Shown here: positions 35,092 to 45,960 of the stretch, one piece after another
Numbering within the stretch: position 1 is the first letter of the stretch
Layout: every line of letters starts with the position of its first letter
Source: Tanypteryx hageni
Lineage: Eukaryota > Arthropoda > Insecta > Odonata > Petaluridae
NCBI GenBank assembly: GCA_028673005.1
Contig: CM054114.1
Coordinates: 20,988,880-21,052,879 of the forward strand
Length of the DNA stretch: 64,000 nucleotides
Direction of reading: 5' to 3'
Position numbers and translations under genes: made by a program
Notes under the pieces: model-generated
The model's input: only the letters and a program-made list of their open reading frames with translations
Told to the model about the DNA's origin: nothing
Databases searched by the model: none

Positions 35092-35613
35092 GTGAGTTTA
35101 GAGCCGAGATAAGATTTTCAATTATTCCTCTTTGTACTTTGAAATTGAAAAATTTCGGTCGACCGTCGATGTCCTCGGAAGGCCGATTGCAAAATTCTAG
35201 TCATTTCCAATCAAGTAGGGCCATGGGCCCTAACTTTTTTGAGCCCCCCCCCCCCCTCCATTTGCAGAGGACGTCTTATTTTTTAAAAATTGCATTGATT
35301 GTAAAATGTTGCGACTGTTACAACCTATCTGATTAAATAGAGAATAACACTATATAATATTAAGTTATTTAGAGGGTGGGTGGCTGGGGGTTATAAAGAA
35401 ATACTGGAAAAATTAAAATGTTAAACAAAAAAGGTATAAAATAAACTCACGATTTCATATTTTTTATTTATTAAAAATTCAATGTATAAAAATCAAATAG
35501 AATATTTTTTCTGTTTCTTTTCTCATGTCTAATTGTTCATAAGTTTTTCTGATTTTTGAGTCTCTGTTTTACTTCTCTCCAAATTTCGAGGTCCCCCTCT
35601 AAAGTGAGGTCAC
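35092..35613. other. Non-coding stretch with a C13 tract
   Basis: No gene is seen. A run of 13 C lies at 35244-35256, followed by an AT-rich segment. The last 60 bp (GGTCCCCCTCTAAAGTGAGG) resemble the tail of some other transposon fragment, which I could not assign. Confidence 0.4.
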
Positions 35614-37619
35614 ATGGGTCAAGGCCTCCTTCTTAAGACGGCTATGCAAACTAGCACTGAGAGCGGCAGGCGTATTAACCACAAACAGTTCAAGGACGTC
35701 ATAATTGCATACGATGCGTTTAGGAAGGGTAGGGTAGGGTGTAGGCGTAATAGGAGATTTCATAGGGGCATCGAATGTAATACAGTTTCTGGTCGCGAAG
35801 TGAGAGAGTCCACCTGCAAAAGCCGTAATAGAGCAGTTAATGCTTCGGGCGATAACGAGAAATTAAATATTATAGTTTTAAACAGCCGCAGCATTCGTAG
35901 GAAGTCTGCCGAACTCGAACACGTAATTCGCACGTTGCATGCGGATGTAGTTATAGGTACGGAAAGTTGGCTCACTGAAGATATCGCTAGCCAAGAAATT
36001 TTTCCGAAAAGCTATAGAGTATACAGAAAAGACCGTGCCAATAGAATATGTGGCGGAGTATTTTTGGCAATAAGTGAAAAGTACGATAGTTGTCAGATCC
36101 CTATTATCGATGAAACGACCGAGAGCGTGTGGCGCCGCCTAGGTAAGGATAATTCGAAAAAGATATATTTATGCTCATTTTACGGACCACCTAATGCCAA
36201 AGTTGATTATATTTTAAGTTTAGAGAGGCAATTAGCCGAGCTTAGATCTATTATAAACGACGGTTACGTGATAATTGGAGGCGATTTTAACTTACCGTCA
36301 ATCGATTGGGAAAACCTATGTTTCGTTACAGGAGGTAAAGAACGCGAATCGTGTGAAACCTTAATTGACACGTTTCATGAATATTCCCTAACCCAGATGG
36401 TACGAAAAGCCACGCGTTCGGGCAATGTTCTCGACTTGCTTGCTTCTAACATCCCGCATAGGATAACTAAGGTATCCACAGAGGAGGGACTTAGCGACCA
36501 TCGAGCTGTGTATGCGGAGTGCGAATTAAAGCTCAAAAGACATCCAAAGCCCCTTCGGAATGTATACGCATTCGCCAAGGCCGACTTTAAAAGTTTCAGC
36601 TTACATCTCAGAAGTACCTTTGTCAGTTATCGTGAAAAGACAGAAGGATTAGGTATGGAGCCGTCATGGTTATTATTTAAGGATATACTAGGAAGAGGTA
36701 TCAATAGATTTATCCCCAGTAAGTTAAAATCTGATAAGAAAGAACCTCGTTGGTTTAATAAGGAAGTCAGGATTGCCTTAAGACGACAGAGGCGTAGCCA
36801 CGCAAAATTGAAAAACATACCTACCACCGCTTCCGATGAGTATCGCACAGCTATAGTCCATGAGTATAACAGTGCCCGCGTACTAGCGAGAAAAACCATG
36901 CGTAACGCATTTAACACCTTCCGGAATGAGGTATTAAATACAAAATTGAAGGAGGATCCAAAAGCGTTCTGGTCCTATGTAAGAGAAGTCAAGGGAGGAG
37001 GTCCTTCAATACCCTCCCTGCGATGTGATTCCGGAGACATCCTTCACGATGGGGAGGATAAAGCTAATCTACTAAACGTTTACTTCGCGAAGGCGTTCAC
37101 GGCAGGTGGAGATAGACTTGATGATAATCTTATTCCCGATGGATGTACTCGGATGGATAATATTAAAATCTCTGAGGCAGGAATAGCGAAGCAACTGGGT
37201 GCGATAAAGCCCAACAAAAACCCAGGATCAGAAGAAATTCCGGCGCGTGTATTAAAAGAACTAGCAGAAGAAATAGCTCCCTTCCTTCGGATAGTTTTCG
37301 AGAAATCTCTTACCCTCTGTGAGGTTCCTGATGATTGGAGACTAGCACACGTCACACCCATTCATAAGGGAGGTGACAAAGAAAACCCCGAAAATTATAG
37401 GCCGATTTCTCTAACATCATTATCATGTAAGATTTTGGAGCACATTATTGTTAGCAACACAATGCGTTATCTCGAGAGTAGATCGCTCTTAGTCAGCTGT
37501 CAACATGGCTTCAGAAAAGGTAGATCCTGTGACACCCAACTCGGTCTGTTTGTGAATGATGTTTTATCATGCGGCGAAAATAATAAGCAGGTCGATGCAG
37601 TGTTCCTTGATTTCAAGAA
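35614..37619 (+). pseudogene. LINE-B endonuclease and first half of reverse transcriptase
   Basis: The endonuclease shows NIIVLNSRSIRRKSAEL (N motif), ADVVIGTESWLTEDI (catalytic Glu), VIIGGDFNLPSIDW (catalytic Asp), and GLSDHRAVYAE (S-D-H). A basic linker follows, and the RT starts with LAHVTPIHKGGDKENPENYR and CQHGFRKGRSCDTQLG. It runs to motif A, VDAVFLDFKK, where an extra A in the run at 37618-37621 shifts the frame and gives a stop. With three A instead of four the frame would read straight into the next part. The ATG at 35614 probably lies in older flanking sequence; the real protein start is not visible. Confidence 0.9.
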
Positions 37620-38608
37620 AAGCTTTTGACAAGGTTCCCCACCGTAAGTTGTTATTAAAATTGGGAAATCTTGGCGTTAACGTTAAAGTCATTAACTGGG
37701 TTCGCGCTTTCCTTTGGAATAGAAAACAAAAAGTAGTCATCGATGGTAAGTCCTCGAGTGTGGCAGATGTAGTCTCTGGAGTGCCGCAGGGTAGTGTGAT
37801 CGGACCTATGCTTTTCTTGCTTTATATAAACGACATCAGCTCAGTTGTGAAAAGTAATATCAGGCTTTTTGCGTATGACACCGTAGTCTATAGAGAAATT
37901 AGTGGTCCTAGCCACCATCGTCAGCTTCAGGATGATCTGGATGCGTTATCTGTTTGGTGCAAGGAATGGCAGCTAGAAATCAATCAGAAAAAGAGTAACG
38001 TTCTAAACTTTTGGAAATCTAGAAGCCCATCGTCCGTGTTTACCTACTCGATAGATGGTGAGAGCATTCCTGTTTCGGAATCCGTGAAATACCTCGGGGT
38101 AACCTTGAATCGTGACCTGTCTTGGGACACCCACATAAGACGAGTGATAGGTGCGGCAAATAAGAAGTTGGCTTTTGTGCGTAGGTTAGTCAGGAAAAGC
38201 TCGGAAAAGGTGAGAGAATCCTGTTATTTATCCTTGGTTAGACCTCAAATGGAATACGCAGCAGCTGTTTGGGATCCATATCAGAGGAGACTCATAAAGG
38301 ATTTAGAAAAAATACAGCGGCGAGCAGCTAGATTCGTGAAAAAGAATTACGATAAAAAACAGAGCGTTACGTTACTCATTGATGAGTTGAGTTGGCCATC
38401 GTTGAAAGATCGTAGATTACAGGCGAGACTTAAACTTCTAGATAAATATAGGTCGGAGATATTCGTAAGTGAAATGAAGGATATTATTCGACAACCAACG
38501 TATATCGGACGGAGGGATAATGAGGACAAGATTCGCGAAATAGATAGTAGGACGGATAGGTATAAGGAGTCATTTTTCCCTGGGACAATACGTGACCACA
38601 ATAGATAA
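37620..38608 (+). pseudogene. LINE-B reverse transcriptase, second half
   Basis: It continues motif A with AFDKVPHRKLLLKLG. Then come VVSGVPQGSVIGPMLFLLYI (motif B) and the motif C box, which reads F-A-Y-D instead of F-A-D-D: codon TAT at 37874-37876 replaces a catalytic aspartate. The thumb (SVKYLGVTLNRDLSWDTHI) and the C-terminal domain (RPQMEYAAAVWDPYQ, KIQRRAARFVKKNYD) are complete, to a TAA at 38606-38608. Loss of one of the paired Asp means this RT is inactive even if the frameshift is ignored. Confidence 0.9.
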
Positions 38609-38700
38609 GTGAATAATAATTAGTTAGGAACTTGGTGCGCGGCACCCCCTGCCATCCACCGTCAAGGTGATTTGCAGGGTAATATGTAGATGTTGATGTA

Positions 38701-39188
38701 GGAACAGCAAAGATTTAAAAAATTTACAACCACAATTATACTCATTTAATTCTCATGATCCCGGCGACCATTAATGTGACCGATCGATTTAAAGTAAATA
38801 ACTATGTATTTTTTTCTTAAAGACTTCATTAGGTTGAAAAACAATCCCGCGCATGCGTCATATATCGCTGAGGATATTTTCGCAGCGATGAGAAGTAAAA
38901 TATTTTCCCTAATCTATAAGAAATATGAATTTCGATGAAATTATCATCTTTATGCATGCGCACTATGTGCTTTTTTCGGCAGATAGATAATATCTACTCA
39001 GTCGGGAAAACGAGATATTTTTGGTTGTTGGTTGGAAGATTTTGTGTTGTGACATTTCTGTATAATTTATTTCTTTAATTCGATTTCTGTTGCCTGGAAA
39101 TTTGAACTTCTTAAGTACGTTCGCAGTTGTTTTGGCGTATTCTTCCGGCCGCCATCTTGGATTCGGACCTTTATGGTACACAAAATAT
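38701..39188. other. AT-rich spacer
   Basis: No coding region or repeat is recognised. The short minus-strand frame at 38963-39181 has no known motif. Confidence 0.4.
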
Positions 39189-39345
39189 TTTGGAATTTTG
39201 CAATATAAATACAGTAAAACCCTGTATTTATGTTATTGGAATAAATGTTTTCCCGCTGTTTACAACATTTCTTTTAGGTCCCGTCAATTTTCCTATGATT
39301 CCAATATAAGTAAAACCCTGTATTTACACTATTTCATTTTAAGTT
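39189..39345. repeat. Short direct repeat pair (AGTAAAACCCTGTATTTA)
   Basis: The 18-bp string at 39213-39230 recurs at 39309-39326 with similar flanks (CAATATAA before it). This is an old duplication of about 96 bp or two copies of a transposon end. Confidence 0.6.
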
Positions 39346-39479
39346 TTCCCGTTATTCGTGCCATTTTACATTAGAATTTCCGATTTTTTTAAAGTTAGCA
39401 TGCGATTCCAAACAGTTTTTAACATTTTTTGGCTTAACTTTGCAAAAAAATCAGTTGTCCTTTGGATTAAGATTTTTAA

Positions 39480-39790
39480 AATGGCAGCAGAGTAGAAAAA
39501 GCGCCCCTAGAGGCAGAAATATGAACTCTTTCTTTTCAAAACAGCACTCGCCGCACCACGCCGCAATTGCTTTTGTAGATGCTATGATCCTACTCATGAA
39601 CAGCATACTAAGAGACGGAAATACGTATTAACCCTTTTGGGTGAAAACTTCAAAACCTCATATGTAAATCACACTAGCAGAGCATAAATAGCGCACCTAG
39701 ATACGGAAATACTATTTACGCTATTTACTCTTTGAATCAAGTATGAATGCTATTGAAAAGATGTTCAAGTTTGGTGCTATGATCTTTTTA
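39480..39790. repeat. Diverged direct repeat, about 190-bp offset, two copies
   Basis: GCAGAGTAGAAAAAGCGCCC plus CTAGAGGCAGAAATA near 39487 is echoed near 39677 by GCAGAGCATAAATAGCGCAC plus CTAGATACGGAAATA. ATGCTATGATC appears about 100 bp later in both copies. No function is apparent. Confidence 0.6.
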
Positions 39791-39884
39791 CCCTTTCCAC
39801 TCAAATTGTGCCCCTTGGTTCCCACAGTTTGTAAATAAATTTAAGTTAATTTGTAATTTGTTGTAATTTAAATTACTGTATTGT

Positions 39885-39954
39885 CCCGAATATAACGCGG
39901 TGTTTGTTTTTCCAAAAAATGAAGTTTTTCAAGTAGTCCCCGTGTTATATTCGA
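39885..39954. repeat. Imperfect palindrome, probably a DNA transposon end
   Basis: The left arm CCCGAATATAACGCGG (39885-39900) pairs with CCCCGTGTTATATTCGAG (39938-39954) across a 37-bp loop. The arms differ at one or two bases. Short hairpins of this type are common as leftovers or ends of pogo/mariner-like elements. No transposase is attached. Confidence 0.45.
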
Positions 39955-40431
39955 GCAATAGTAATTTTAAAAGATAGTAAAATCATGTTTCGATAAATCA
40001 CCGTACATTCCGCATGTCCGTTAAGTGATACAAGATACTTGTTACATTGTAAACACATCAGGCATTCATATTACAATGTACTTGAAAAGCATCTGAGGCG
40101 AAAATAGATCGAGTTCAGTCGGCGGCTAAACTCCTCATCAGTCATTGAATTGAAGCTATCCGTGCGTCGGCGTATTCTTTGTACTTACCTTAGCGAGTTT
40201 TTACCCATCTGTTATTTTAAAAATGGGTGTCAAAAAGTATGTTGAGCAAGAGATTTCCACCATGTTTAATGAAAATTGGTATATTAGTTCAAAAGTTAAT
40301 AGGGGGAACAGACAGACACACCGACAAAACTATAAGCTTATTTCCATTCTGGAAAGTAGGCTAAAAATAAGGAGGCGGCGGAAAGTGGAGGAGGGAAAAG
40401 TGGGAAGGCATAATAAATGCTAAGGAAACAC
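39955..40431. other. Spacer before the 127-bp array
   Basis: A 66-codon frame at 40223-40423 begins MGVKKYVEQEISTMF and becomes Arg/Lys-rich towards the array. It has no recognised domain. I treat the region as non-coding. Confidence 0.35.
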
Positions 40432-41075
40432 AGTCGACATTGGTATCAGTCAACTAAGAATTTTATAACAATTACGAATATGCAGCGAAATAATTCAAAT
40501 GGAGGGGGGATAGGAGGGAAAGGGAAAAGGGGGGGCATAAGAAATGCTAAGGAAACACAGTCGACATTGATATCAGTCAACTAAGAATTTTATAACAATT
40601 ACGAATATGCAGCGAAATAATTCAAATGGAGGGGGGATAGGAGGGAAAGGGAAAAGGGGGGGCATAAGAAATGCTAAGGAAACACAGTCGACATTGATAT
40701 CAGTCAACTAAGAATTTTATAACAATTACGAATATGCAGCGAAATAATTCAAATGGAGGGGGGATAGGAGGGAAAGGGAAAAGGGGGGGCATAAGAAATG
40801 CTAAGGAAACACAGTCGACATTGATATCAGTCAACTAAGAATTTTATAACAATTACGAATATGCAGCGAAATAATTCAAATGGAGGGGGGATAGGAGGGA
40901 AAGGGAAAAGGGGGGGCATAAGAAATGCTAACGAAACACAGTCGACATTGATATCAGTCAACTAAGAATTTTATAACAATTACGAATATGCAGCGAAATA
41001 ATTCAAATGGAGGGGGGATAGGAGGGAAAGGGAAAAGGGGGGGCATAAGAAATGCTAAGGAAACAGTCGACAATG
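40432..41075. repeat. 127-bp tandem repeat, five units
   Basis: The anchor CAGTCGACATTG occurs at 40431, 40558, 40685, 40812 and 40939, each exactly 127 bp apart, and a sixth anchor at 41064 is 125 bp on. Units are almost identical; one base change (TAACGAAAC for TAAGGAAAC) is visible in the fifth. Each unit contains a purine run with AGGGAAAGGGAAAAGGGGGGG. A diverged part-unit without the anchor lies at about 41130-41210. Confidence 0.96.
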
Positions 41076-41210
41076 GTCTATTATAATCCAAGAGGTTGAT
41101 TAGCCAAAAATACACACACACACAGTTCTACTAAGAATTTTATAACAATTACAAATATGCAGTGAAATAATTAAAATGGAGGAGGGAATAGAAGGAGGGG
41201 GAAGGAATAG

Positions 41211-41536
41211 GCGTATACTATACTTGGTTAAAATCCATGCCGTCAGGTCTCTAGAAATATGTGTAAAAGAAATATTATTTTACTTTTTACTGTGGTAACC
41301 CTGCTCTTTAGCTCCACTTCAAACATCTTGATTTCATTATGGTATTTTGTACAAGTCTTAAATACAAAATTTCGAGTTGAAATCCGTTATGCCAATTCCT
41401 TCCGATTCTATAATTACTGAAAGCATATATTTTGTGATTGGTTTGGTTGAAACGGTCCAAGTATGGTAGTGTGTTTTTGTATATATGTGTACATTATCTA
41501 AATAATATTAAGAGCAATCCGTTTGTTTGTGCTTGT
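41211..41536. other. Spacer, nothing recognised
   Basis: AT-rich sequence between the 127-bp array and the LINE-C fragment. No gene or repeat was recognised. Confidence 0.4.
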
Positions 41537-42143
41537 GCACACGTTACGCCCATCCATAAGGGTGGCGACAAAGAGAACCCCGAAAATTATAGGTCGATAA
41601 CCTTAACTTCATTATCGTGCAAGATACTTGAGCACATAGTCTTTAGCTCTGTAATGCGCTATTTAGATAGTCATTCATTGCTTAGCGGATGGCAACATGG
41701 ATTCCGGAGAGGTAGATCATGCGAAACGCAGCTCGGCCTGTTTGTGGACGATTTGTTGCGATGCGGAGAGAAAAATACTCAGGTCGATGCCATATTCATT
41801 GATTTCAGGAAGGCGTTCGATAAAGTATCTCATAGGAAATTAATTGCGAAGTTAGGACAATGTGATATAAATCCGAAAGTTGTCGGTTGGGTGAGAGACT
41901 TCCTCTCGAATAGGGAACAGATAGTTGTCATCGATGGGAAATACTCATCCCCCGTTAAAGTTATTTCGGGTGTTCCTCAGGGAAGTGTATTGGGCCCTCT
42001 GCTCTTCTTAATCTATGTAAATGATATCTGCTCGGTTGTTCGTAGTAAAATTAGACTTTTCGCCGATGACACCGTTCTATATAAAGAAATAAAAAACCAG
42101 GAGGATCATCAGTCACTGCGTGAAGACTTAAGGGCCATTTCAG
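41537..42143 (+). pseudogene. LINE-C reverse transcriptase fragment, left part
   Basis: The frame starts abruptly at AHVTPIHKGGDKENPENYR, then reads WQHGFRRGRSCETQLG, AIFIDFRKAFDKVSHRKL (motif A), ISGVPQGSVLGPLLFLIYVN (motif B) and RLFADDTVLYKEI (motif C, intact F-A-D-D). It is cut at LRAIS by a hAT insertion and continues at 42859. It belongs to the same family as LINE-B, matching it motif for motif. It lacks the endonuclease and everything before RT motif 2, so it is 5' truncated. Confidence 0.9.
42136..42143. repeat. Target-site duplication, left copy (CATTTCAG)
   Basis: CATTTCAG precedes the insertion and is repeated at 42851-42858. One extra G (42144) separates the left copy from the terminal repeat. 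Confidence 0.85.
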
Positions 42144-42850
42144 GCAGTGGCGGCTCGTGTATAGGCACTGCGGAACTGCAGCACCCCCTATTTCCACTTG
42201 ATATTATCGATAACATTTAATATAACGAGTCCTTTTTTCTTTAATTCTTTCTTTATTTTTGTAGTACAATATATATTCCTTAAGCTTAATGTCAGTACTT
42301 CAGTAGCCATCCCCCAGTTTATGAAAAAGATACAAAAATCTTTGTATGGAACTGTGCGCTTCACAGTGCCAGCGACGTGGTGTTTGACTGTTGTGCGCAT
42401 GCGCACATAGGAGGGAGGGTGGGGAGGAAGGCGGGACTGCCAGCCTGCCAGGTAGAGAGAGCACTGTTGCTCTCGCAGTGCCGGCTCTGGCGTGATGGTG
42501 GAAGGAAGTTTTTTTTTACTCAGAGTGTGTTGTGCTTAAAAACCGTGTACCATATTCTTGAATGTGATAAAGTGTAGAAGAGTGTAGAATTAGATTATTA
42601 TTCTGCTTCCAGCTATTCTATTTGATTCATTTTTTCGGTTCTTTTATGGATTTCATTTTTAAATGAATAGATCAAGCTTGAACTGTAACAATTTAAGTTA
42701 AAGTAAGTAAAAAATGTTTGGTTTTTTTGTTAAGATTTTATCAAGTTCCTGAATAAATTTTCTTTTTATACGTGTTTTTTCCTTTTACACAATTTTATAA
42801 AAATTTTCTGGAGCAGCACCCCCACTAATTTTAGCTACGAGCCGCCACTG
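42144..42850. mobile_element. hAT-N: non-autonomous hAT element, about 706 bp
   Basis: The 14-bp terminal inverted repeats CAGTGGCGGCTCGT (42145-42158) and ACGAGCCGCCACTG (42837-42850) are perfect. The flanking 8-bp duplication CATTTCAG and the CAGTGGCGG-type end are hAT features. GCAGCACCCCC-type subterminal motifs occur near both ends. No transposase motif lies inside, so mobilisation would need a relative's enzyme. Confidence 0.88.
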
Positions 42851-42858
42851 CATTTCAG

Positions 42859-43015
42859 CGTGGTGCAAAGAATGGCAAATTGAAATTAATTATACTAAAT
42901 GTGCCGCAGTTACGTTTTGGAAAAGTAAGATTTAGATTTCGAATATAAAATAGATGAAATGAGCATTCGACAAGCTGAATATGTAAAATATTTAGGAGTA
43001 ATCATTTAGAAGAAA
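42859..43015 (+). pseudogene. LINE-C reverse transcriptase fragment, right part
   Basis: It resumes with AWCKEWQIEINYTKCAAVTF, then EYKIDEMSIRQAEYVKYLGV after a frameshift and stop near 42930. The expected LINE-B-like sequence then ends near 43015, where the hairpin-ended units start. The LINE was therefore also cut at its 3' side. Confidence 0.85.
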
Positions 43016-43019
43016 TTAA

Positions 43020-43718
43020 ACATCATTCAGATTAGCTGGAGATTCGAAATTTTTTTCATGGGTAGGATTTTGTGCAAAGCCGACTAGAAAAAACAAAAAT
43101 CTTAAAAAAGTGCAACAATGCGGCCGCTAAAAATTTGCAATTGTTTAAACAATTTTTCAAGGTTTATGTATTTCCGAATGTGCTACGAAGCTGAAATTTT
43201 TTTAGAGTTAGGATTTGTAAAAAAAACAAAATAGGGATTATAGAAATTTTTATATTTTAATTTGTTTGGCAGTTAAAAATTCTTAAAATTTAAACAATTA
43301 GATAAGTGTTTAAACACTACGGGATGAGCTATGAAGCTGAAATTTTCAAGTTATTTACAAAGTAGTGCATTTGCACAAATAAACATTTGAATCTCTCCAA
43401 AAATATATTGCGGCGTGCGTTAAATATGTTTAAATTTTAAACAATTAGAAAAATATTATTTCACTTCTAGAAGTGCTTCAACTTTAAAATTTGGCAGAAA
43501 TGTGTATAATTAGTACCCCATTATGGAGAAAGTATAAAATTCTTAAAATTGCAAAGTTTTAATCTATTATTTTTACATAAGGGAAAAACGAAAATCGCTG
43601 AGGAGATGAAATCCTTAGAATTTAAAGAATATCTATAATGATGAAATATCGGTCTTAAAAATTAATGTTGTTTCAAGGTGAGATGTAATTCTTGCAGAAT
43701 GCAAGCACCTTCTACTGG
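43020..43718 (+). mobile_element. Helitron-like unit 1 (5' truncated)
   Basis: A non-coding unit with blocks such as GCTGGAGATTCGAAATTTTT, TATGTATTTCCGAATGTGCTAC and GCTGAAATTTTTTTAGAG. It ends in the hairpin CTTGCAGAATGCAAG followed by CACCTTCTACTGG (43691-43718). A hairpin plus CTRR a few bases later is how Helitron 3' ends look; here the last four bases are CTGG. The 5' side begins inside LINE-C sequence. Confidence 0.5.
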
Positions 43719-44964
43719 TATGTTATCATTATATATCGACGTTTCTTACAGAGGATGATATAACATAGATATATATATAACATATGGGAGGATACTAATG
43801 TTCAGCCCAAACTACAAGAGCTAGAGAGCTGAAAGTTTCAGTTTTTGTAGATATGATAGAGAAACCTACAGATAAAATAAGACTTCTCACCTAAGTGACA
43901 TGAGTTCGACTCCAGAAATTCCGAAAGTTGCGTTTTTTCCCATAAAAAAAGCATTGCGCCATTTTTGTAAATTAATTTTGGGCACTTGCCCGTAAGCTAG
44001 AAAAATGAAATTTGCAGTGTTGCTAGACGGCCGCAATATCTATTGAGAATTATTGTTACTTTTGCTTACAGTGTCCTGGGTTCGACTCCAGATACCCCGA
44101 AATATCTCCCATAAGTTAGCAAGGGAAAAAGTTGTCCCAGTGTGTAGACCAATCTAATAGGTTTAGGAAGCTGAAATTTTGCAGGTCTATAGACTTTTTC
44201 TCATAACCAACTACTAAAATCGAAAATTTCAAAATTATTAATATTTACGGGTTGTTTTAACCCCATTTGTACTTTAAAGTTTAATAATTTTTATCTTGGA
44301 AACTATAGGCTGTAGGTTCGAGTTATTGAAATCATTTTGTAGAAAATTATACATAGAAAAAAATTAAATTTTGAAAAAGTTAAAAAATTCGACCACTAAT
44401 AATTCGCAATTGTTTAAACATATTTTTGAGGTTTATGTATTACCGAATGTGCTACGGAGCTGGAATCTTTTTTAGAGGTAGTTTTTGTAAAAAAACGAAA
44501 TAGGGATTGTAGAAATTTTGATATTTTAATTTGCTTGGCAGTTAAAAATTCTTAAAATTTAAACAAATAGGTATATGTTTATATACTGCGGGGTGAGTTA
44601 GAAAGCTGAATGTTTTAAGTTATTTAGAGTTTAATCTATAAAAACGAATAAACATTTCAATGTATTCCTGAAATTTTATTGCGGCCGTTAAAAGTTATTT
44701 AAATTTTAACAATTAGATAAATGTTATTTCACTTCTAGAAGTGCTACAACATTAAAATTTGGTAAAGATGAAGATTGGAGAATTTGCAAAGTTTGGAGAT
44801 TGTATTAATCTATTATTTTTACATAAGGGAAAAACTAAAATCGCTGCGGAGGTAAAATCTTTAGAGATAAGAAAATATTTGTAATAATGAAATATCTGTC
44901 TGAAAAATGAATGCTCTTTCAAGGTGAGATGATATGCTTGCAGAATGCAAGCACCAACTACTAG
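43719..44964 (+). mobile_element. Helitron-like unit 2
   Basis: It begins with ATTATATATCGACGTTTCTTACAGAGGATGATATAACAT and GGAGGATACTAATGTT, and ends in TGCTTGCAGAATGCAAGCACC plus AACTACTAG (44935-44964). The middle (43860-44240) differs from the other units and contains two GGTTCGACTCC-like strings. The second half (44390-44960) repeats the blocks of unit 1. It has no coding capacity. Confidence 0.5.
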
Positions 44965-45015
44965 TATCATTATATATATACGTTTCTTACAGAGGAGGAG
45001 GAGGATATAACATAC
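44965..45015. repeat. 50-bp inverted repeat around unit 3, left arm
   Basis: It pairs with 45746-45795 over about 50 bp with a single mismatch (A against C in the TATATATATA run). It includes GTTTCTTACAGAGGAGGAGG. Confidence 0.9.
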
Positions 45016-45746
45016 ATATAGGAGGATACTAATGTTTAGGCACTTCCAGGAGAGCTGGAGATTCGAAATTTTTTTCTTAGTTAGGATTTTGTGGAAAACC
45101 GACTAGAAAAAACGAAAATCTTAAAAAAGTGCAACAATTTGGCCGCTAAAAATTCGCTATTGTTTAAACAAATTTTCGAGGTTTATGTATTTCCGAATGT
45201 GCCACGGAGTTGAAATTTTTTTTATAAGTAGAATTCTTAAAAAAACGAAATAGGGATTATACAAATTTTGATATTTTAATTTGTTTGGCAGTTAAAAATT
45301 CTTAAAGTTTAAAAAATAGATAACTGTTTAGGTACTACGAGATGAGCTAGGAAGCTGAAATTTTTAAATTATTTACAGAGTAGTGAATTTGCACAAATAA
45401 ACATATCAATTTTACCATATATGAATTGCGGCGGCCGTTAAAAATTATTTAAATTTAAACAATTAGAAAAATATTATTTTACTTATAGAAGTGCTACAAC
45501 TTTAAAATTTGGCTAAAATGTGTAGCATTAGTACCTTATAATGAAGTAAGTGTAAAAATTTTAAATTGCAACATTTGGGGATTGTTTTAAACTATTATTT
45601 TTACATGTGGGAAAAACAGAAATCGCTGCGGAGGTGAAATCTTTAGAATTAAAAGAATATTTGTAATGACGAAATGTCTGTCTGAAAAATGAATGTTTTT
45701 TCAAGGTGATATGAAATGCTTGCAGTATGCAAGCACCAATTACTAG
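44965..45746 (+). mobile_element. Helitron-like unit 3
   Basis: This is the most complete short unit. Its leader is CGTTTCTTACAGAGGAGGAG, then GGAGGATACTAATGTTTAGG, then the same body blocks as units 1 and 2. It ends in TGCTTGCAGTATGCAAGCACC plus AATTACTAG (CTAG at 45743-45746). The leader reappears in inverted orientation right after the end (45746-45795), so this unit could also be read as a terminal-inverted-repeat element. Confidence 0.5.
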
Positions 45747-45795
45747 TATGTTATATCCTCCTCCTCCTCTGTAAGAAACGTCTATATATAATGAT
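45746..45795. repeat. 50-bp inverted repeat around unit 3, right arm
   Basis: Reverse complement of 44965-45015 apart from one base. It starts at the last base of the hairpin-associated CTAG end. Confidence 0.9.
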
Positions 45796-45804
45796 GTTAC
45801 ATTA

Positions 45805-45960
45805 TTAACCCTCCAGTACTCACGCTTGGGGTGCTGTGGACACCCCAGGCATACGTTTTATGACGGTTTCTTCCTTTGGACTTTTATGACACCGACCCTT
45901 CAGTAGCTCGAATGACGTGTTTGGAACCTATTCGGCTTAAAAAATTCAATTTTCTCTGAT
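45805..45960 (+). mobile_element. Possible piggyBac-like left end
   Basis: TTAACCCTCCAGTACTCACG starts at a TTAA (45805-45808), followed by an inner palindrome TTGGGGTG...CACCCCAGG (45826-45849). A TTAA plus CCCT start with a nearby inverted motif is typical of piggyBac-type ends. No matching right end was found before 46370, so the call is weak. Confidence 0.35.

Larger units (their letters stand above)
35614..38700 (+). mobile_element. LINE-B: CR1-like non-LTR retrotransposon
   Basis: Endonuclease and reverse transcriptase lie in one orientation, broken once by a frameshift. The 3' end is GGTGATTTGCAGGGTAATATG followed by short TAGATG/TTGATG units (38665-38700), a CR1/L2-like tail. The 5' end is truncated or degenerate near 35640. 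A fragment of the same family (LINE-C) lies at 41537-43015. Confidence 0.88.

Noticed and set aside
35760..38601. Several minus-strand frames of 67-96 codons
   Set aside because: They are antisense shadows of LINE-B; none has a motif.
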